A stretch of 64,000 nt of DNA, from NCBI GenBank assembly GCA_900239685.1, contig OENT01000015.1, positions 310,001 through 374,000 on the forward strand. The letters run 5' to 3'. Position 1 is the first letter of the stretch. Each line of letters begins with the position of its first letter. The notes under the pieces are model-generated. The model worked only from the letters and a program-made list of their open reading frames with translations, was not told the DNA's origin and did no database searches. Origin of the DNA: Rotaria macrura (Eukaryota; Rotifera; Eurotatoria; Philodinida; Philodinidae). The position numbers and the translations under genes are program-made. Below, in pieces: positions 40,943 to 54,683 of this stretch.

Positions 40943-42516
40943 TCGTTGTTTTTTTTCTTCCTATTGAGTAAAATGATTGACTTGAATACGTCCGTAGTAT
41001 GATGAAAATTAGAAGAAAATTTTTTCTTACCGTAAATACTTACAATAGCATAGCAACGACTATTCTGGCATATATACAGAAATAGTACACGACATCCATA
41101 TTGGCTTTATTGCGGCTGAACTCGACTAAAAATTTAATTTGTATAAAGACCAAACTTAAGAATTGAAACGACAATATGAAGTCCTTTTCCCAGAAACAAG
41201 AATTTAATCGATGTTGAAAATATTTTCATGTGAGAAATTTTGATTCAAGAATTAAGTTTGAAAAAAACATGACTCGTCTGATTTATGTAGCTTTCTTATA
41301 TCGATACTCCTACTGATATATAATCATATCGATGAGTAATAAAGAAAAAAACTAATCGAAAATAAAGACTATTCAAGGGTAAATTCATTGATGACAAATA
41401 TAGTATTCTATTAAGTTATATAAAATTATTATTGATGAGTATCAATTGATAATAAAAGAATTGTCCGATTTCACACTTGATAAGAGAAAAATGATTAAGA
41501 TGTGATTGTTTACTTTTAAATTCTTTACTTATTTCTTTTTCTTTTTCTCTTTGTTTCATTTGTAAAGGCCACAAGGAATTTTTGTCTGTTAGAATAATAA
41601 ATACAACCCTGTAGACAGCAAAGAAGTCTCATTCGATGTCGATTGACTAATAATAAGTATTTAAAAACTCCTGCTAGTCATATGTTTCGCACGCTTAAAT
41701 CGAATTCGAATTAGGCTCATAATTAAGTTTTCAATTTTTACAGAACATCTCAATCAATATTGTAAGTGAACGAAAAAAAAACCAGTCTTGTTCTCACGAG
41801 AGAGAGAGAGAGAATGAGAGACAAACGAAATTGCTTTTACATTGATTATTCTAGAACATAACATTTATTTTTAAGGCATAAATTCATCATCCATTATCTA
41901 TCACAAGCCCGATTATTAATCATATTAGCAAAAACTCATAATCGGAAATCACGTTCTCCCTAGAAAGAAAGAATCATTTTTCTTCAGCAAGAGACCGAAA
42001 AAGTATAATTTATATACTGTGAATGTTCGCTTCGATTTGACAAAACATGTAGTGACATCTAATTTTTCGTAAAAACTGATATAGTGTACAAAACACAATA
42101 CAATCAATAGATTATAGCCATTTACAAAATAAAAAATAACAATCATATATTCATGAATTTGACATATGATATCATCTGGTCAATCCAAAATAGAGACTAT
42201 TCACATAGTTAATGGCTCTTAACAACGGCTGCTGATTCGTTCGTTTTCTTTTTTTCTCTTGTTTCCCTTCAACAGAACTACAGAAATCGATTAGAAATAA
42301 TTTGATTGTGTGAAAATAAATGTTTCTTTTTCGTTTCGTTTAGGTAGATAGTGTTAATTTTTGTCATTTTATTGCATATTTTCCACTCGTCAATTATTTC
42401 TTTTAGTCTTTCTCGTTTTTTCTCTTCTTTTGTCGATGAATTTCCTTATCCAACGATTAATTGTTAAATAATAAAAATCAAATATCGAGAAACTTCTTTC
42501 TTCTCAATAAAAACCA
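40943..42516. other. Divergent promoter region of DNAJB13 and CDC14
   Basis: About 1.6 kb between divergently transcribed genes, so both promoters should lie here. A GA microsatellite occurs at about 41800-41815. No coding frame with homology was found. Confidence 0.5.
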
Positions 42517-45500
42517 ATGATCGATGGCAACGGAGGAGGTAGTGGTAGCGAAACCGACATTATCGGTAGCGCATCCGAAATACTCAAGGATCGTTTGTAC
42601 TTCGCAACTCTACGAATAAAACCAAAATCTACCGCAAATACGCATTATTTTTCTGTTGATGATGAATTTATTTATGAAAAGTAAGTAGAATAAGGAAGAT
42701 ACCTAAGTTTCAAACACCCCCCTTGCCACTCGATCCTCACACCGAAACTAAACTTTTGTTTCTTTTCCAAGTTTTTATGCCGACTTCGGTCCACTGAATT
42801 TGGCTGTTGTCCACCGATTTTGTACAAAATTAAATAAAAAATTAAACGTAATAAACATTTATGCCTATTGATTCTTAGTTATTTGTTTTATTTGTATTTT
42901 CATTTAGAATTCTACTTTAGCACATAAAAGAATTATTCATTATACAACTTTTGATCCAAAGAAACGAGCTAATGCAGCTTTCCTTATAGCTGCTTATTCA
43001 GTAATGATAATTTAATTCCTTCAAAAAAAGAACTTCGAATTATTTATAGATAATTTATTTAAAACGTACGCCTGAAGAAGCATACAAACCATTAGTAAGT
43101 GGTATCAATGCTGCTCATCCATTTTTACCTTTTCGAGATGCATCACTTGGCTCATCATCGTATAATCTTATCTTACTCGATACATTGCAAGGTCTTTACA
43201 AGGTTAATTACTGTCTTAAATCATCTTAATAGTTTCGTTTAGTAATTATGCACTTTTAACTTTAGGCTATGCTTCATGGCTTTTACGATTTTGAAAATTT
43301 CGATCTAGATGAATACGAACATTATGAAGTAAAAACTCAACAGAAACAAATAAATAAAAAGCGAATACTCTTTCTTGTATTTCCTATACTTTAGAAAGTC
43401 GAAAATGGAGATTTAAATTGGATTGTTCCTCGTAAGTTACTTGCTTTTTCTGGTCCACATGCGAAAAGCAAAATCGAAAATGTACGTTCATGAAAAGAGT
43501 TTACTCTTGAACGATTAAAATCAAAATCTATTTTATTTTTAAAATAAATAGGGCTATCCGTTACATGCACCTGAGGCGTATTTTGCTTATTTCCGTAAAC
43601 GTAATGTATCCACAATCATCCGTTTAAATAAGAAAATCTATGACGCTAAAAGATTCATTGATGCTGGCTTCGATCATTTCGAATTGTTTTTTAACGATGG
43701 CAGTACACCCAGTGATGCAATTACATTAAAGTTTTTAAATATTGTCGAACAAGCAAAAGGTGCTGTTGCCGTTCATTGTAAAGGTTAGAATTGAAAAGAA
43801 GAAAAATCTACAAACAAGAGTATTGTTTTTCTTCGGTAAAATTTTTTAGCGGGCCTTGGTCGAACCGGTACTTTAATCGGAGCATATCTAATGAAACATT
43901 ACAAATTTACAGCCGCGGAAGTTATTGCTTGGTTAAGAGTATGTCGACCCGGATCAGTTATTGGTCCACAACAGAATTATCTTGAAGAGTAAATTGAAAA
44001 TCTAATCATAGAACAAAACAAACTCTCATTGGGAACTACTTTTAGGAAACAAGCGTGGCTTTGGTCGTTAGGTGATACATATCGAATAAAAGATCGACCA
44101 CGATATATGTCATATTTTGGTACAAACTCTTCTATGGACACAACGGGTCAAAGTCCGCTTCGCTATTCAGTAGGAGATAATAATAATACGAATACTAATG
44201 AGGTTTGTCGTAAACTTAAGAGAATAAAGTTCTTGTTTTTTTTTCGTAGAAAAAAAAATGAAAATTTATTTTTCAGGAAGAGAATGAAGGTGAGATAACA
44301 CAAGGCGATCGATTAAATGAAATCAAAGCACGTCGTATGCAACAGCATCATCATTCAACACCAATGACGAATTGGCCTCAGACAAATGCGAACGTTACAT
44401 CAAGTCTTACGTAAGATCTATTTTTTTAAAATTTTTCGTTAAAGTTTCTTTAATGAGAACGCGATAGTGCGCAAAGGATTTTCAGTATGTTTAGCAGCGA
44501 AATAAAGAAACTCACTAATCATTTAGATGTAAATATTGCATTAAAACCTATCAGTCATCGTCGGCATTTAACAAACATATGAAAAAACAACATTCCGATA
44601 AAAGTAATCATACAAACCAATTATCAATCATATGCGAACAATGTATTAACAGCAAAACATTTGCAACAAAAAAAGCTTTACAATTGCATCGAATTCGAAC
44701 ACATTATAACAACAATACTATCGCCATGGGTGATGGTACCAATAGGTACTAGAAGATTAATTTATAATCGCATGGGTGAATTTGATCATCTTTGATTGAT
44801 CATCGAAAAAAACATATATCGATACATGATATAAAGACTATTCATTAAATTTTTTTCGTTCAAATCAAAAAACAAGTTGTTACTGCTCGTTAACAGTTCT
44901 ATTTTGCTCGATAGCCGCTTGTAGTTTGATCAAGAATGTTTGTTGTGGTTTAGAATAAGAAAAATAACTTTTTGTAGTCTCGTCACAAGACCTCTAATAA
45001 CAACATCGATCACTGATGATGAACAAATGATATCATTTCGAGTCTACAATAGTCGAGTGTATTCTACACCTCTCGATATTCATGAATCACATCATTCAAC
45101 AATAATGGCAACAGCTCATTTGGAAAGGTGTTTTCATGTGAACGGATAAAAATTGCTTTAATAACTCACATATCTATCATCGTTTCTTTTGCTTTTACAA
45201 AATCGATTATTCCATTAGCCTATCCTATGTCTATTTGTTTTACTGTGTATAAATATATAGACATGTATAAACATATCTATATATGTATGTGTGTGTGTAT
45301 CTATGAATGAATATGATCTTTGCATGTTTAGTTTTTCGTAGATAGATAAACGATAGTTGAAAGCTGCTGATTAATATTGTTCTTCAGTAATTTTATCTAA
45401 AATTTCTATCAAACAGATTCAATCCATCGACAACATATAAACGTGCTCACATGCCATTGACTTCAGCAGGCAGTATGCCATCTCAGAACGTCTCTTCAAC

Positions 45501-46447
45501 AATGAATCAATCAGTTGGTGTACGTCGTAGTTATGGACCAATGTCGAATACATCTTCCAGTGTTGTAGCAAGTACAAATACACGAAAACCACGTTCATTT
45601 CTATCATCAGCAACATCGATAATGAAAACGTAAGAATTAGTTTATTCACTCTTTACTTCTTTTGTTCGTGCTCATTTCATGTGGAATACTGTTAATGATA
45701 ATTTCAAACATGATAGCATTGTTAATCAAGCGAAAGAAAATAATATGAATATTCGAAAATTGAAAATGTCTTAAAACATAGTATTTTTGCATGAACTCCG
45801 TTTCTGACATGAAATTATAGTCTCTAAGGAAAGAATAAATCCGATATTTATTGACCCAGAAATGTCTTTCGAAGGATTGTGAAAAAAGAAAGTTATGATT
45901 GAAAAAAAGTCGTTTTCTATTTCTATTCATCTGCAAACATATATTTTTCTTATTTTTAATTCTAGTCCAATGTATCCGAGTGGACGCTATATTAGTTCGA
46001 TAACAAATAATAATAACATCGGAACAACATTAACCATATCTGATAGTGATAATCGTGATCCAATATCAACAGCTATATTGAAAGTTACTTCAAGTCAACA
46101 ACATCGTGGTAAATCACAAATGACAAATAATACTCCATTACCAACTCATTCTTATTATACACGATCAAAATCGGTATTTCATTTTTCATTGTTTCCATTT
46201 ATTGTTTATTTTAAGTTATTTTTTTAGTCTTATTCCAAATACTAATATGCACTGGATGAAAGAGAGAAATAAAATGAAACAATTGTGTTGTTCTACGATA
46301 CAAGCTCTCCTTCCTCACTCGTTCTTTTTTTTGTGCCAAACTGCGTGTTTTTTGTCTCTTTCTTTCAATGAGAATTGCTTTTTTTTTTCTATTCGTTTTG
46401 TTTTTGGTTTTTTTTTGTAGTTGCAGGATTCTGTGCTTGAATTATGA
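42517..46447 (+). CDS. CDC14: CDC14 dual-specificity phosphatase
   Basis: Fourteen exons (42517-42680, 42772-42847, 42908-43000, 43050-43202, 43266-43328, 43395-43481, 43552-43783, 43850-43988, 44046-44202, 44277-44410, 44978-45127, 45417-45629, 45966-46173, 46421-46447) give 631 aa. The core (1-385) is very close to animal CDC14: [100 protein letters not shown]. The catalytic CX5R is HCKAGLGRTG with Cys288 and Arg294, followed by [20 protein letters not shown]14 dephosphorylates CDK sites of the Ser-Pro type, in mitotic exit, DNA repair and ciliary processes. Exons after residue 432 encode a Ser/Thr/Asn-rich disordered tail ending LQDSVLEL. The tail exons are supported only by open frames and matching phases. 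An alternative last exon is described separately. Confidence 0.93.
44527..44752 (+). other. Candidate alternative last exon of CDC14 encoding two C2H2 zinc fingers
   Basis: After a good acceptor (ATCATTTAG) the frame that fits exon 10's phase (AC|A) stays open for 75 codons to TAG at 44750. It contains a canonical C2H2 finger, [17 protein letters not shown] then MKKQH (C-X2-C-X12-H-X4-H), and a second, [14 protein letters not shown] then ALQLH and RIRTH (C-X2-C-X14-H-X4-H). Used as a terminal exon it would give a 507-aa CDC14 with a zinc-finger tail; skipped, exon 10 joins 44978 in the same phase. A competing acceptor near 44488 leads only to a short tail without homology. Alternatives are a zinc-finger relic inserted in the intron, or an exon of another gene. 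Confidence 0.5.
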
Positions 46448-47801
46448 TGGAAAAGAAATTTTTTTAAGAACAAGTACTGTCTTTGTCTTTTGTGTGTATG
46501 CATTTTTTGTTAAGCTTATTTGCTGCTGCTGCTGCTATTATTGATGCTTTTTCTACTACTATTATATATAAATGGAGTTTTTCCTTTTCTTGTCCTGTAT
46601 ATGTATTCTCATGTAATTTAAACGAAAAATATATATATATATAACAAACAAAGGCGAGAAAAGAAGCCCACCGAAGCGAAGAAAATTATTATTAATAATT
46701 GGATTTATTCTTTTTCTTTCTTTTGCATTTATCTTAAATTATATGACTGACACATGTTGATTGTAATATATACAGCAAAAATCTTGTGTTTCTTTCTATA
46801 ATATAATGAGATTCAATAATGAACGAAATAATACATACAAATGGTTCATGTGACTCTTTATTTAAATACTGAATAATAATGTTTTCTGTTTCATCAAACT
46901 TAGCTATCTCATATTCTATAAATTTATTTGATTAATTTTTTTGTAAATAACAAAAAAGTCCCCGATTATGTTTTTCCCTTGACTACAATCATTATACAGA
47001 TCCAGTGATTAACATGACTGGTTGTGATTCTATTTTGATTGGTCCCTTAATGACAATTTTTCTCGGTCTATTGACAGACTGATGACTTCAGCATTGAGTT
47101 AAGTAGTTCATCATCATCGTCATTTTCTCTCTGTCTCTCCTTCATATGACGATTGCTAACATACAGGAAGTTCTTATTGAACAACGAAAAAAGAGAATGA
47201 ATGCACACATACAGATACACATAAGGAAAATATAGTGTGAGGAAATTCTCGTGAGTCTTTTCTTTTGACAAGCATTCATCATCATTTTTCTTTTTTTCTA
47301 TCCCCATATCGATATATTTAAGCAAAATGTTAGCATTCAACGCTATGTATGAAAAAATAGGAGATGAAGAAAAGAAAAAAATGAGAAAAATATATTGCTA
47401 TTAGAACCGAGAGAAATGTGATGTGGTTTGATGGAAGATGCATAGCACACGAATGGAAAGCATAGCAAGACGATGAGAGATCCGAGCTGAGAAGCATACT
47501 AGACGGGAAAAGTGAAGGAAACACGTCGAGCAACTAAAGCAAACGAACGACCAAACTCAAAGGCACATGCACGCACGAGTTTGGCAGTTGAACTTGTGAG
47601 TATTAGAGAAGAAGAGAGAGACAGACAGAAGGAGAGAGAGAAAGAGCGAAGAACAGAACAAAACGCAACAAGATAGTACTACTGTGCAATAGCACAAAAA
47701 GAGAATATGTAATTAATATGATTGTAGTGTGGCATCGCATTACCACCCATCTTTGTGTCTCCGGTCGGTCACTCGCCATCCGCCCCTTTTCTCTTTACTG
47801 A
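46448..47801. other. Intergenic region between CDC14 and the RIM-like gene
   Basis: About 1.35 kb containing the CDC14 3' UTR, a (TGC)5 run at 46521-46536, a TA run near 46629-46642 and a purine-rich GA stretch at 47600-47650 close to the RIM start. A gene promoter is expected before 47802. No coding frame with homology was seen. Confidence 0.5.
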
Positions 47802-50800
47802 ATGTTAAGTTCATTGAAAAAGTGGGTGCAAGATGTGGCGGTCGATCTTACTCCTCCACCACTACCACCACCACCATCAACATCCTCTCCTTCCTTACTC
47901 TCATCATCCTTTAAATCAGGATCAGCACATCATTATCATTATTCTGTTTCACCTTTGCATGATCAAAAACGCTATCATGAGAGTGTATCAATGAAGTCAT
48001 CAACAACGATAGGCCTCTCACGGCCTATATCTATGGATAGTGTACGTAGTTCCAAAATTGTTAATGCATCGCTACCTGTACGGCCAGCATCACCTGTGGA
48101 TTTGGACTTAAGTCATTTAAATCGAGAAGAACAAGAACATATAGCGAGTGTGTTACGACGAGCCAGAGCTGTTGATGAACAACAATCATCCGTACCACCC
48201 ACTGTTGTTCCTTCAGTACAATCACCACTACCATCAGTAGTTTCGGCATCATTATCTTCGCTAGCGTCGCCACTATCATCAACATCAACGAGCAGTTTTG
48301 ATGCTGAGAAACCGGAAACCTATGAACACGACGATAAAAATGATGATAATGATGTTAATGAAATGTAAGTAGATTATTTTCAGTATGTTTCACTTGATCT
48401 AACGAGAAGAAAAACTTGTTTTTAGTAAATTCACTTTTGATAATTTAACGCACTATCTTACTATTTATTCGTTAGTTTATTTTTAGTTAATCATTTAGTT
48501 AGAAAATGATGAATACTGAACAAAATGATAAAATAGAAAGATTTTGTTTCATTTTTCCTTTTCTTCAGGGTTTTATTCTCTAGACAATTTATAAATCTCT
48601 CTCTGCATATATATATATATATAAATTTAACGATCACGCGAGTAGCTATGAGCTAATGAAAAAAATAAGAAGGAACTCCCCCTTTATGTTACTGCCAATT
48701 AGAAAAGATTATGTGAGAGTAGTATGTACTACTTTTCTTTTTCTCCTTTTTCTCTTTCATTTCTCATTTTATTCTTTCACAAGTAGGAATAAGACGTTCT
48801 GTTTTGTAAGAAAGAGCATTACAAAAGAAAGAAGTTTTTATTCGATCGATCTTAAATCACCGAATACATATTTTTAATATTTTGATGAATGACTAATCTT
48901 GACGTTTTTATTCTCCGCCATTTTCTATTATGAACAGACTTGAAGACGAAGGATTGCCGTCACCTACACCGGAGCCAACATTAATAACTATTTACCGATG
49001 TCAAATGTGTAACAGAAAACAACAACAGGGAAATTCGATGATTTGCTTTCAATGTCAAGACAATGAAGAAGTTGCTCGATTAACACTGAACAATACCACT
49101 CCTGTAAGGCAATATGTCTATTTGGGATGCCTTTCAATAACTCTGAAATCTTTTTCTTTCATTAGCTCACAACAACAAGAAAATTATCATCTCCTTCACC
49201 CATAGAATTCAATAGACAAGAAGAAGATAAAATCTACGATAATCCTATGCGCATTGATCAGGAACTCATAAAACGAAACTCCCCTATTCATGAGTATTCA
49301 TATCATGTAAGTAATCATAACATGAACAAAATGAATGATAATCAAGTTCATGAAAAAGAAGACAATGAAGACAAACAACAATGTCAATCGCCAATCTTAG
49401 AATCTCAACTATCATCGATACCATTAATTGCAGCGCTTCCGGCGCAAGCACGAACAAATAATTTAACAGAAATCGATGAAAATGACTTTTTCTATCAAGG
49501 ACCAAGTCCATATGAACCAGCAATCGATGATAATCTAATATCAGATGAAATCGAGAAACCATCAATACCATCATATAAAATTGATGAATATATCGAAGAG
49601 GATGATAATAATGAACGTGATCATGTCAAAGAATTAGAAGAAACTATAGCTAATTTGTCTCGACATTTTCCTGTATCATTACAACATGTTAATAACATTG
49701 AAATAAATCCAATAGTAGCAAAGTTACACCAACCATCAATATTATCTGTTGACAATATTGATATTGATTCAATTCTTGAAATGGAAATTGAATCTCCATC
49801 GAAAGATGAACGTTACATTCAATCATCCTCAGTTATTCATTCGAATTCGACATCTTGTCAACATTCTAATAAAATTCCTATTTCAATACCAATATTGATA
49901 GGTAATCGTCGAGGAAGCCTCAGTCGTTCATCTGGAATACGAGAAAATCTAACTGATTTACTTACAAAAAGAAAAACAAGAGAATCATATCCGTTAGAAA
50001 ATCGACCATTACAACGAACTGCATCTACGCATTGCAAGGTATTCATATTGTTCTTTTCGTTGTTTATTATGTTTTCAGTTTCTGAAACGTCATTCAATAT
50101 AAATTTGATACAAAGAGAAAACAAACATCTAGTTTATATTTGTTCACTTCATTCTCGAAGTCTCCTCTATCTGTATACATATATTTGATAAACATATGCA
50201 AAAATATTCATAGAATTAATAAAAACAAGTCTATGCGATGTTGTTGGTTTTTTCATATTAAAATAACACTTCCGCTCATATTAATGATGTAAGCCATGTT
50301 GTTTTTTTAATGAGAATTAGTAAAGATGAAGATTGCTTTCTAAATATTAAAAAAAACATAATTGGACTTTCTTCTATTTAGCGCATGATACCAATGCATC
50401 GACAAAAACGAAATCTACCGTCGGTACCTTTAATGACAGATCATCTACAATTACGCCGTACTAATTCTGAATCACGATTCAGTCTTCCTGCTGTACAATC
50501 ATCCACTCTTATATCTAATAGTAATATAGATGATGAAAGTGATTTACTCGAAATAGATCTTAATGATCCAACGGGTTCCATGAATCGAACAACACGTTCA
50601 AAAACTGAATCTGAAATAATTGATAATAATGATGCTAATTATCGTCGAAAATCTTTTAGTAAGACGAAACAATCACCGTCTGTCGACAAATTAGCTTATC
50701 CCAATAGACAAATTAAACAACTACGAGACCAAACAACAAATACACCACCAATATCAAGTCTCAATTCCACGAATAAAGTCAAAAAGAAACTTAAAAAGAA

Positions 50801-53800
50801 GGGTTCCTCATCACCAAACAGCAACAGTACGAGTTTAACATACTCCAATGGTCAAATGACACCAACTGCAACAACATCACCGACGTTACCAAATCTTCCT
50901 GCAATATTACCAGTTTCATCAGTACCACCTACAACGAATACAAATCGTTCAAAATTACAAAAAGTATTTTTCTTTTCTTATCGATTTTGACAATCAATTA
51001 ACGAATATTTTTAATTTTGTTTCTCCATAGAGTACTAGTACAGAAATTTCCTATCCTTTTCCAGTATCGAAATTAATTCTAAGTCGTGATAGTTTTAAAA
51101 TATCTCAGCAAGGTATTCGATGTTGTTTTAATTGAATCTTTTTCTTTATCAATTCATTTATTCTTTGAGATGGTGCCGATCTTGGCTTTCGTGTAACAGG
51201 TGGTCATTCAATATCGAACTGTATGGAAGTAACTGCATATATTGAACATATTAACAAGCATCATAGAAATTATAACATATTGAAAAATGCTGTGCAAGAA
51301 GGTACTCTTTTCTCTAATCTAAATTGTTGATATTTTATGGAATGAAATTCAGGTGATGAAGTTCTTGAAGTTGGTGGAGTACCATTACGTGGTAAAAGTG
51401 CTTTGTATGTTCAAAATTTAATGAATTCAATACAAGATGAATTTGAAATGATTGTTCGAAGGTACATGAAAGAGAACTGATTGTTTAAATGAATCGTATT
51501 TGTGTTATTTTATAGTCAACATGTTCCACCATCTGTTTCACTTTCCATCGAAATTCATTCACCTGAAAAACCTAATTCAAAAATTCAATCCAATAATAGT
51601 CGTACAGTATCATCGAATACGTCATTAACTGTTGATCCTAGTTTACAACGAAGACATTCGATGGATACAACACAATATTCTTCAACACTTTCAACAGCAA
51701 ATGCCGTTGTTAAATCTCACTCATCCATAGTACCATTGCAAAAAGGTGAATCCAATGATCTGTCCGAGCAATTACTTCCACCAACTATCGTTCGAAAGAA
51801 AAGTGTTTCTTCAAAGGAGCGTCTTTTCTCTGTCGAATCTATTCATCGTTCATCATCAACGAAATCCATCGAACATGTAATGAAAGTAGCTACACAACCA
51901 TCGAATATGAATACGAGTCCTAGTGCAACGTATGCTTTATCTGAAGATGATCGTACAACACCGATGAAACGAGATGAACAAAAATCAACATTATTTGTAT
52001 CAACAATCGATAATGTAAATCATAAAAAAGAAAAGAAAGTTTTTTCATTCTTTAAATATGCCACATTAATTATGTGCTTGTAGAAAATGGCAAACGATGA
52101 TTCGACAGGTTTATCACAACCGATTCAACGTCGTCGAATGTATGAACATCGTAACAGCCTATTACCAAATGATCCAGGTTTAAATGGAGCTGGAAGTAGT
52201 CATAGTATTGAACGACGAAACTCAAATGAGTCTGACGAAAGTGATAATCTTTCACAATATTTTCGTTCACCTCAAAGTCGAAAAAGTAGTTTACAAGGAA
52301 CCCATGAGATATCAACTATTCCTAATGCAGAATTTTCTCGTGAAAACACACAAAACATAACGCCAATTGAAGATAATAATAATACTAATAATAGTCGTAG
52401 AACATCAGATGCATCACATCGTTTACAAACTTTCATTAAGTCAACTGATGACTCGACACGATCAAGAGATTCAATTGGTGATGATTTAACAAATATTAGT
52501 ACAACGGAGGAAAGAAAATTATCATCAACTTTGGGATCATTTAAATTTTTAAAGAAAAAAACTAAATCCAGCGACTTTTCAAATCAAGTATGTACGAAAA
52601 ATGAAGCTAAATTTTAAATCCAAACTAATCTAATTATTTAGCTCGTTGAAATACGTGAGAATGATTATGTTGGCGATATCGAACTACAAATAGGGCATAA
52701 CAGTGAGCGTGAACAATTGGTTATAAGAATAATTCGGGCAAAAAATTTACTTGCAAAAGATACCAATGGATACTCAGATCCTTTTGTGAAAGTTTATTTA
52801 CTACCTGGACGAGAGTAAGTTAATTTAACAAAAACATGCATTTCAATAATAAGTAATATAAAAAACTGAATTGAGCCTTAGGTCAATGAACGACAATCAT
52901 AGGTTTAATACAATTCTTTAGGTATTACTCATGTTCAGTTTCTAATGCAGTCGTTTGAATCTCAATATAATTGAGACAATCATATCAATGAGATGGTGTT
53001 GCTCATTGTTTATACTTATGTAGAGCCGAGCCTAGTGTCATTCGATTCATCACAATGTATTGAATAGAATTCTCTTCTGACTTAGTTTTTCTATTTACTC
53101 TTGTCAAACTCTGAGTAATTTAGCTCGCTTTTTTGCCTTGAGAGTATACCGTTGTTTGAGAGCCTAAATGATGGAACGGAATTTTTTTTCCATCGATTGC
53201 TGTCATAAACCCTAGAAGATCTATAAAAGTGTGAACTAGAACATTTGTATTCTTATCGAATATATTTGCTTGCCATGATCAATGTCCCTCCATGAAGAAC
53301 ACATTTCAAAACAGACGTTTATATTTATAAGTGTATATCATGACAAGGATATGTTTGTTATGGCTAAAATTCTGAAATGCTTCGAGTGCCTATAAACAAT
53401 ATCTAGAGATAAATTATTGGTGATCGTAAACTGATAGGTCAACAATGCAGCAAAATACTCATAAATTGACAAGCGCACAATGGAAAACTGAATCATAATA
53501 GAATTTTCCATTATCCATCATGATAGTTTGAGTGACAAGGGTCTCCAATGAATAGCAACTCAATACTTAGGAATACTCTCACATAAGATGCTTACATAGG
53601 AGTATTCCAACGGATAAAAACGATATACGATGAAGAATAACACTTCCCATCGTGTTTTATTTAGATTTACACTTCAATGGGAAATTATTTCGAAATTCAA
53701 GATAGAGAAAATGTTAACTTTTTTCTATGTAGAAAAACGCGGTGAATAACAAACGCACGCTCTAAAACAGGAGTAGAGTTCTTCCGGTTGCGACGTTGAC

Positions 53801-54683
53801 TAAAGCGTTTTTCTTTAATGTCACTTATAATAGAGTGCGATGAAAACTAGACATCACAATAAATCTTTTCATTTCTTTGAATAATATATTTCGATATGAC
53901 AAGTTGAAACGCTTAATTGAAAAATGTTGTTCGTTAAATTGAACATTCGATCTAAATTATACTCAAGAGGATTTATGAACGCCAACCAAAGCAAGAAGTA
54001 TCTATTTATCTTACGATGAAGTATCATGCACTATCTAGTGCTGGCGATGGTTTATTTTAAGTGATGCAGAAACATTTTCTTTCTCAAACTAATTTTCTTG
54101 AAGGCCTAGAATATAGAAGTATATATGTTAAAAAATCGTTTCAATGATGACAACTTTGTCTCTTGATTGACCGTGAACATATCTTTCAATTCATGTACAT
54201 GTTTTTCTCAACTGATGTTTTCTCTGATTCATTTCTAGTCAAGAAAATAAGCGTCGAACTAAACATATTTCGAAAAATTTAAATCCTGTATGGGATCACA
54301 CTGTTGTCTATGGAAATATGCATCGAGAAGAGTTACAATATAAAATGCTTGAATTCACTCTTTGGGATTATGATCGATTTAAAGCAAATGATTTTCTGGG
54401 ACAACTAACCATTGATTTGAAAGGTATACATGCAATTGTTGATATTTAAATCGATACTTTATTTCTCTATTTGCTAATTTTTAAATGCTTAGAAGCCGAT
54501 GTGATTGATGATAAGCCACATTGGTATCGTTTACAAGCCATACGTTCGCGTGAAGAAGCAACAAATCGTGGTTCATCTCCACGTTTATTTAAGATGACAT
54601 CGATTGATTCAGCAGAACATTCAATGACAGCATTGAATAAAAACATTATCAGTATGCAATCTCGTGTCAATCAACATAAATAA
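47802..54683 (+). CDS. RIM-like presynaptic active-zone protein (zinc finger, PDZ, C2A)
   Basis: Twelve exons (47802-48364, 48938-49103, 49166-50038, 50382-50963, 51031-51112, 51170-51301, 51353-51461, 51516-52038, 52084-52587, 52642-52814, 54239-54423, 54493-54683) give 1360 aa. Residues 101-126 hold a Rab-binding helix of RIM/rabphilin type (DLSHLNREEQEHIASVLRRA). A reduced zinc finger follows with only Cys209, 212, 224 and 227, where RIM has eight Cys. After a long disordered segment comes a PDZ domain (about 741-836; GADLGFRVTGG, GDEVLEVGGVPLRG) and a C2 domain (about 1183-1310; AKNLLAKDTNGYSDPFVKVY, NKRRTKHISKNLNPVWDHTV, LWDYDRFKANDFLG), closest to RIM or Piccolo C2A. RIM recruits synaptic vesicles and calcium channels to release sites. 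The protein ends soon after C2A, so C2B is absent. Piccolo is less likely because its signature repeats are missing. A 1424-bp intron splits the C2 domain. Confidence 0.85.

Noticed and set aside
44480-44582. Alternative CDC14 exon from the acceptor near 44488
   Set aside because: It gives about 32 residues without homology before TGA, whereas the acceptor at 44526 opens a frame with two spaced Cys/His fingers.
49284-49574. Minus-strand 96-codon frame, and similar minus-strand frames at 48061 and 49858
   Set aside because: They are antisense shadows of RIM-like coding exons; their composition mirrors the plus-strand Ser/Asp codons.
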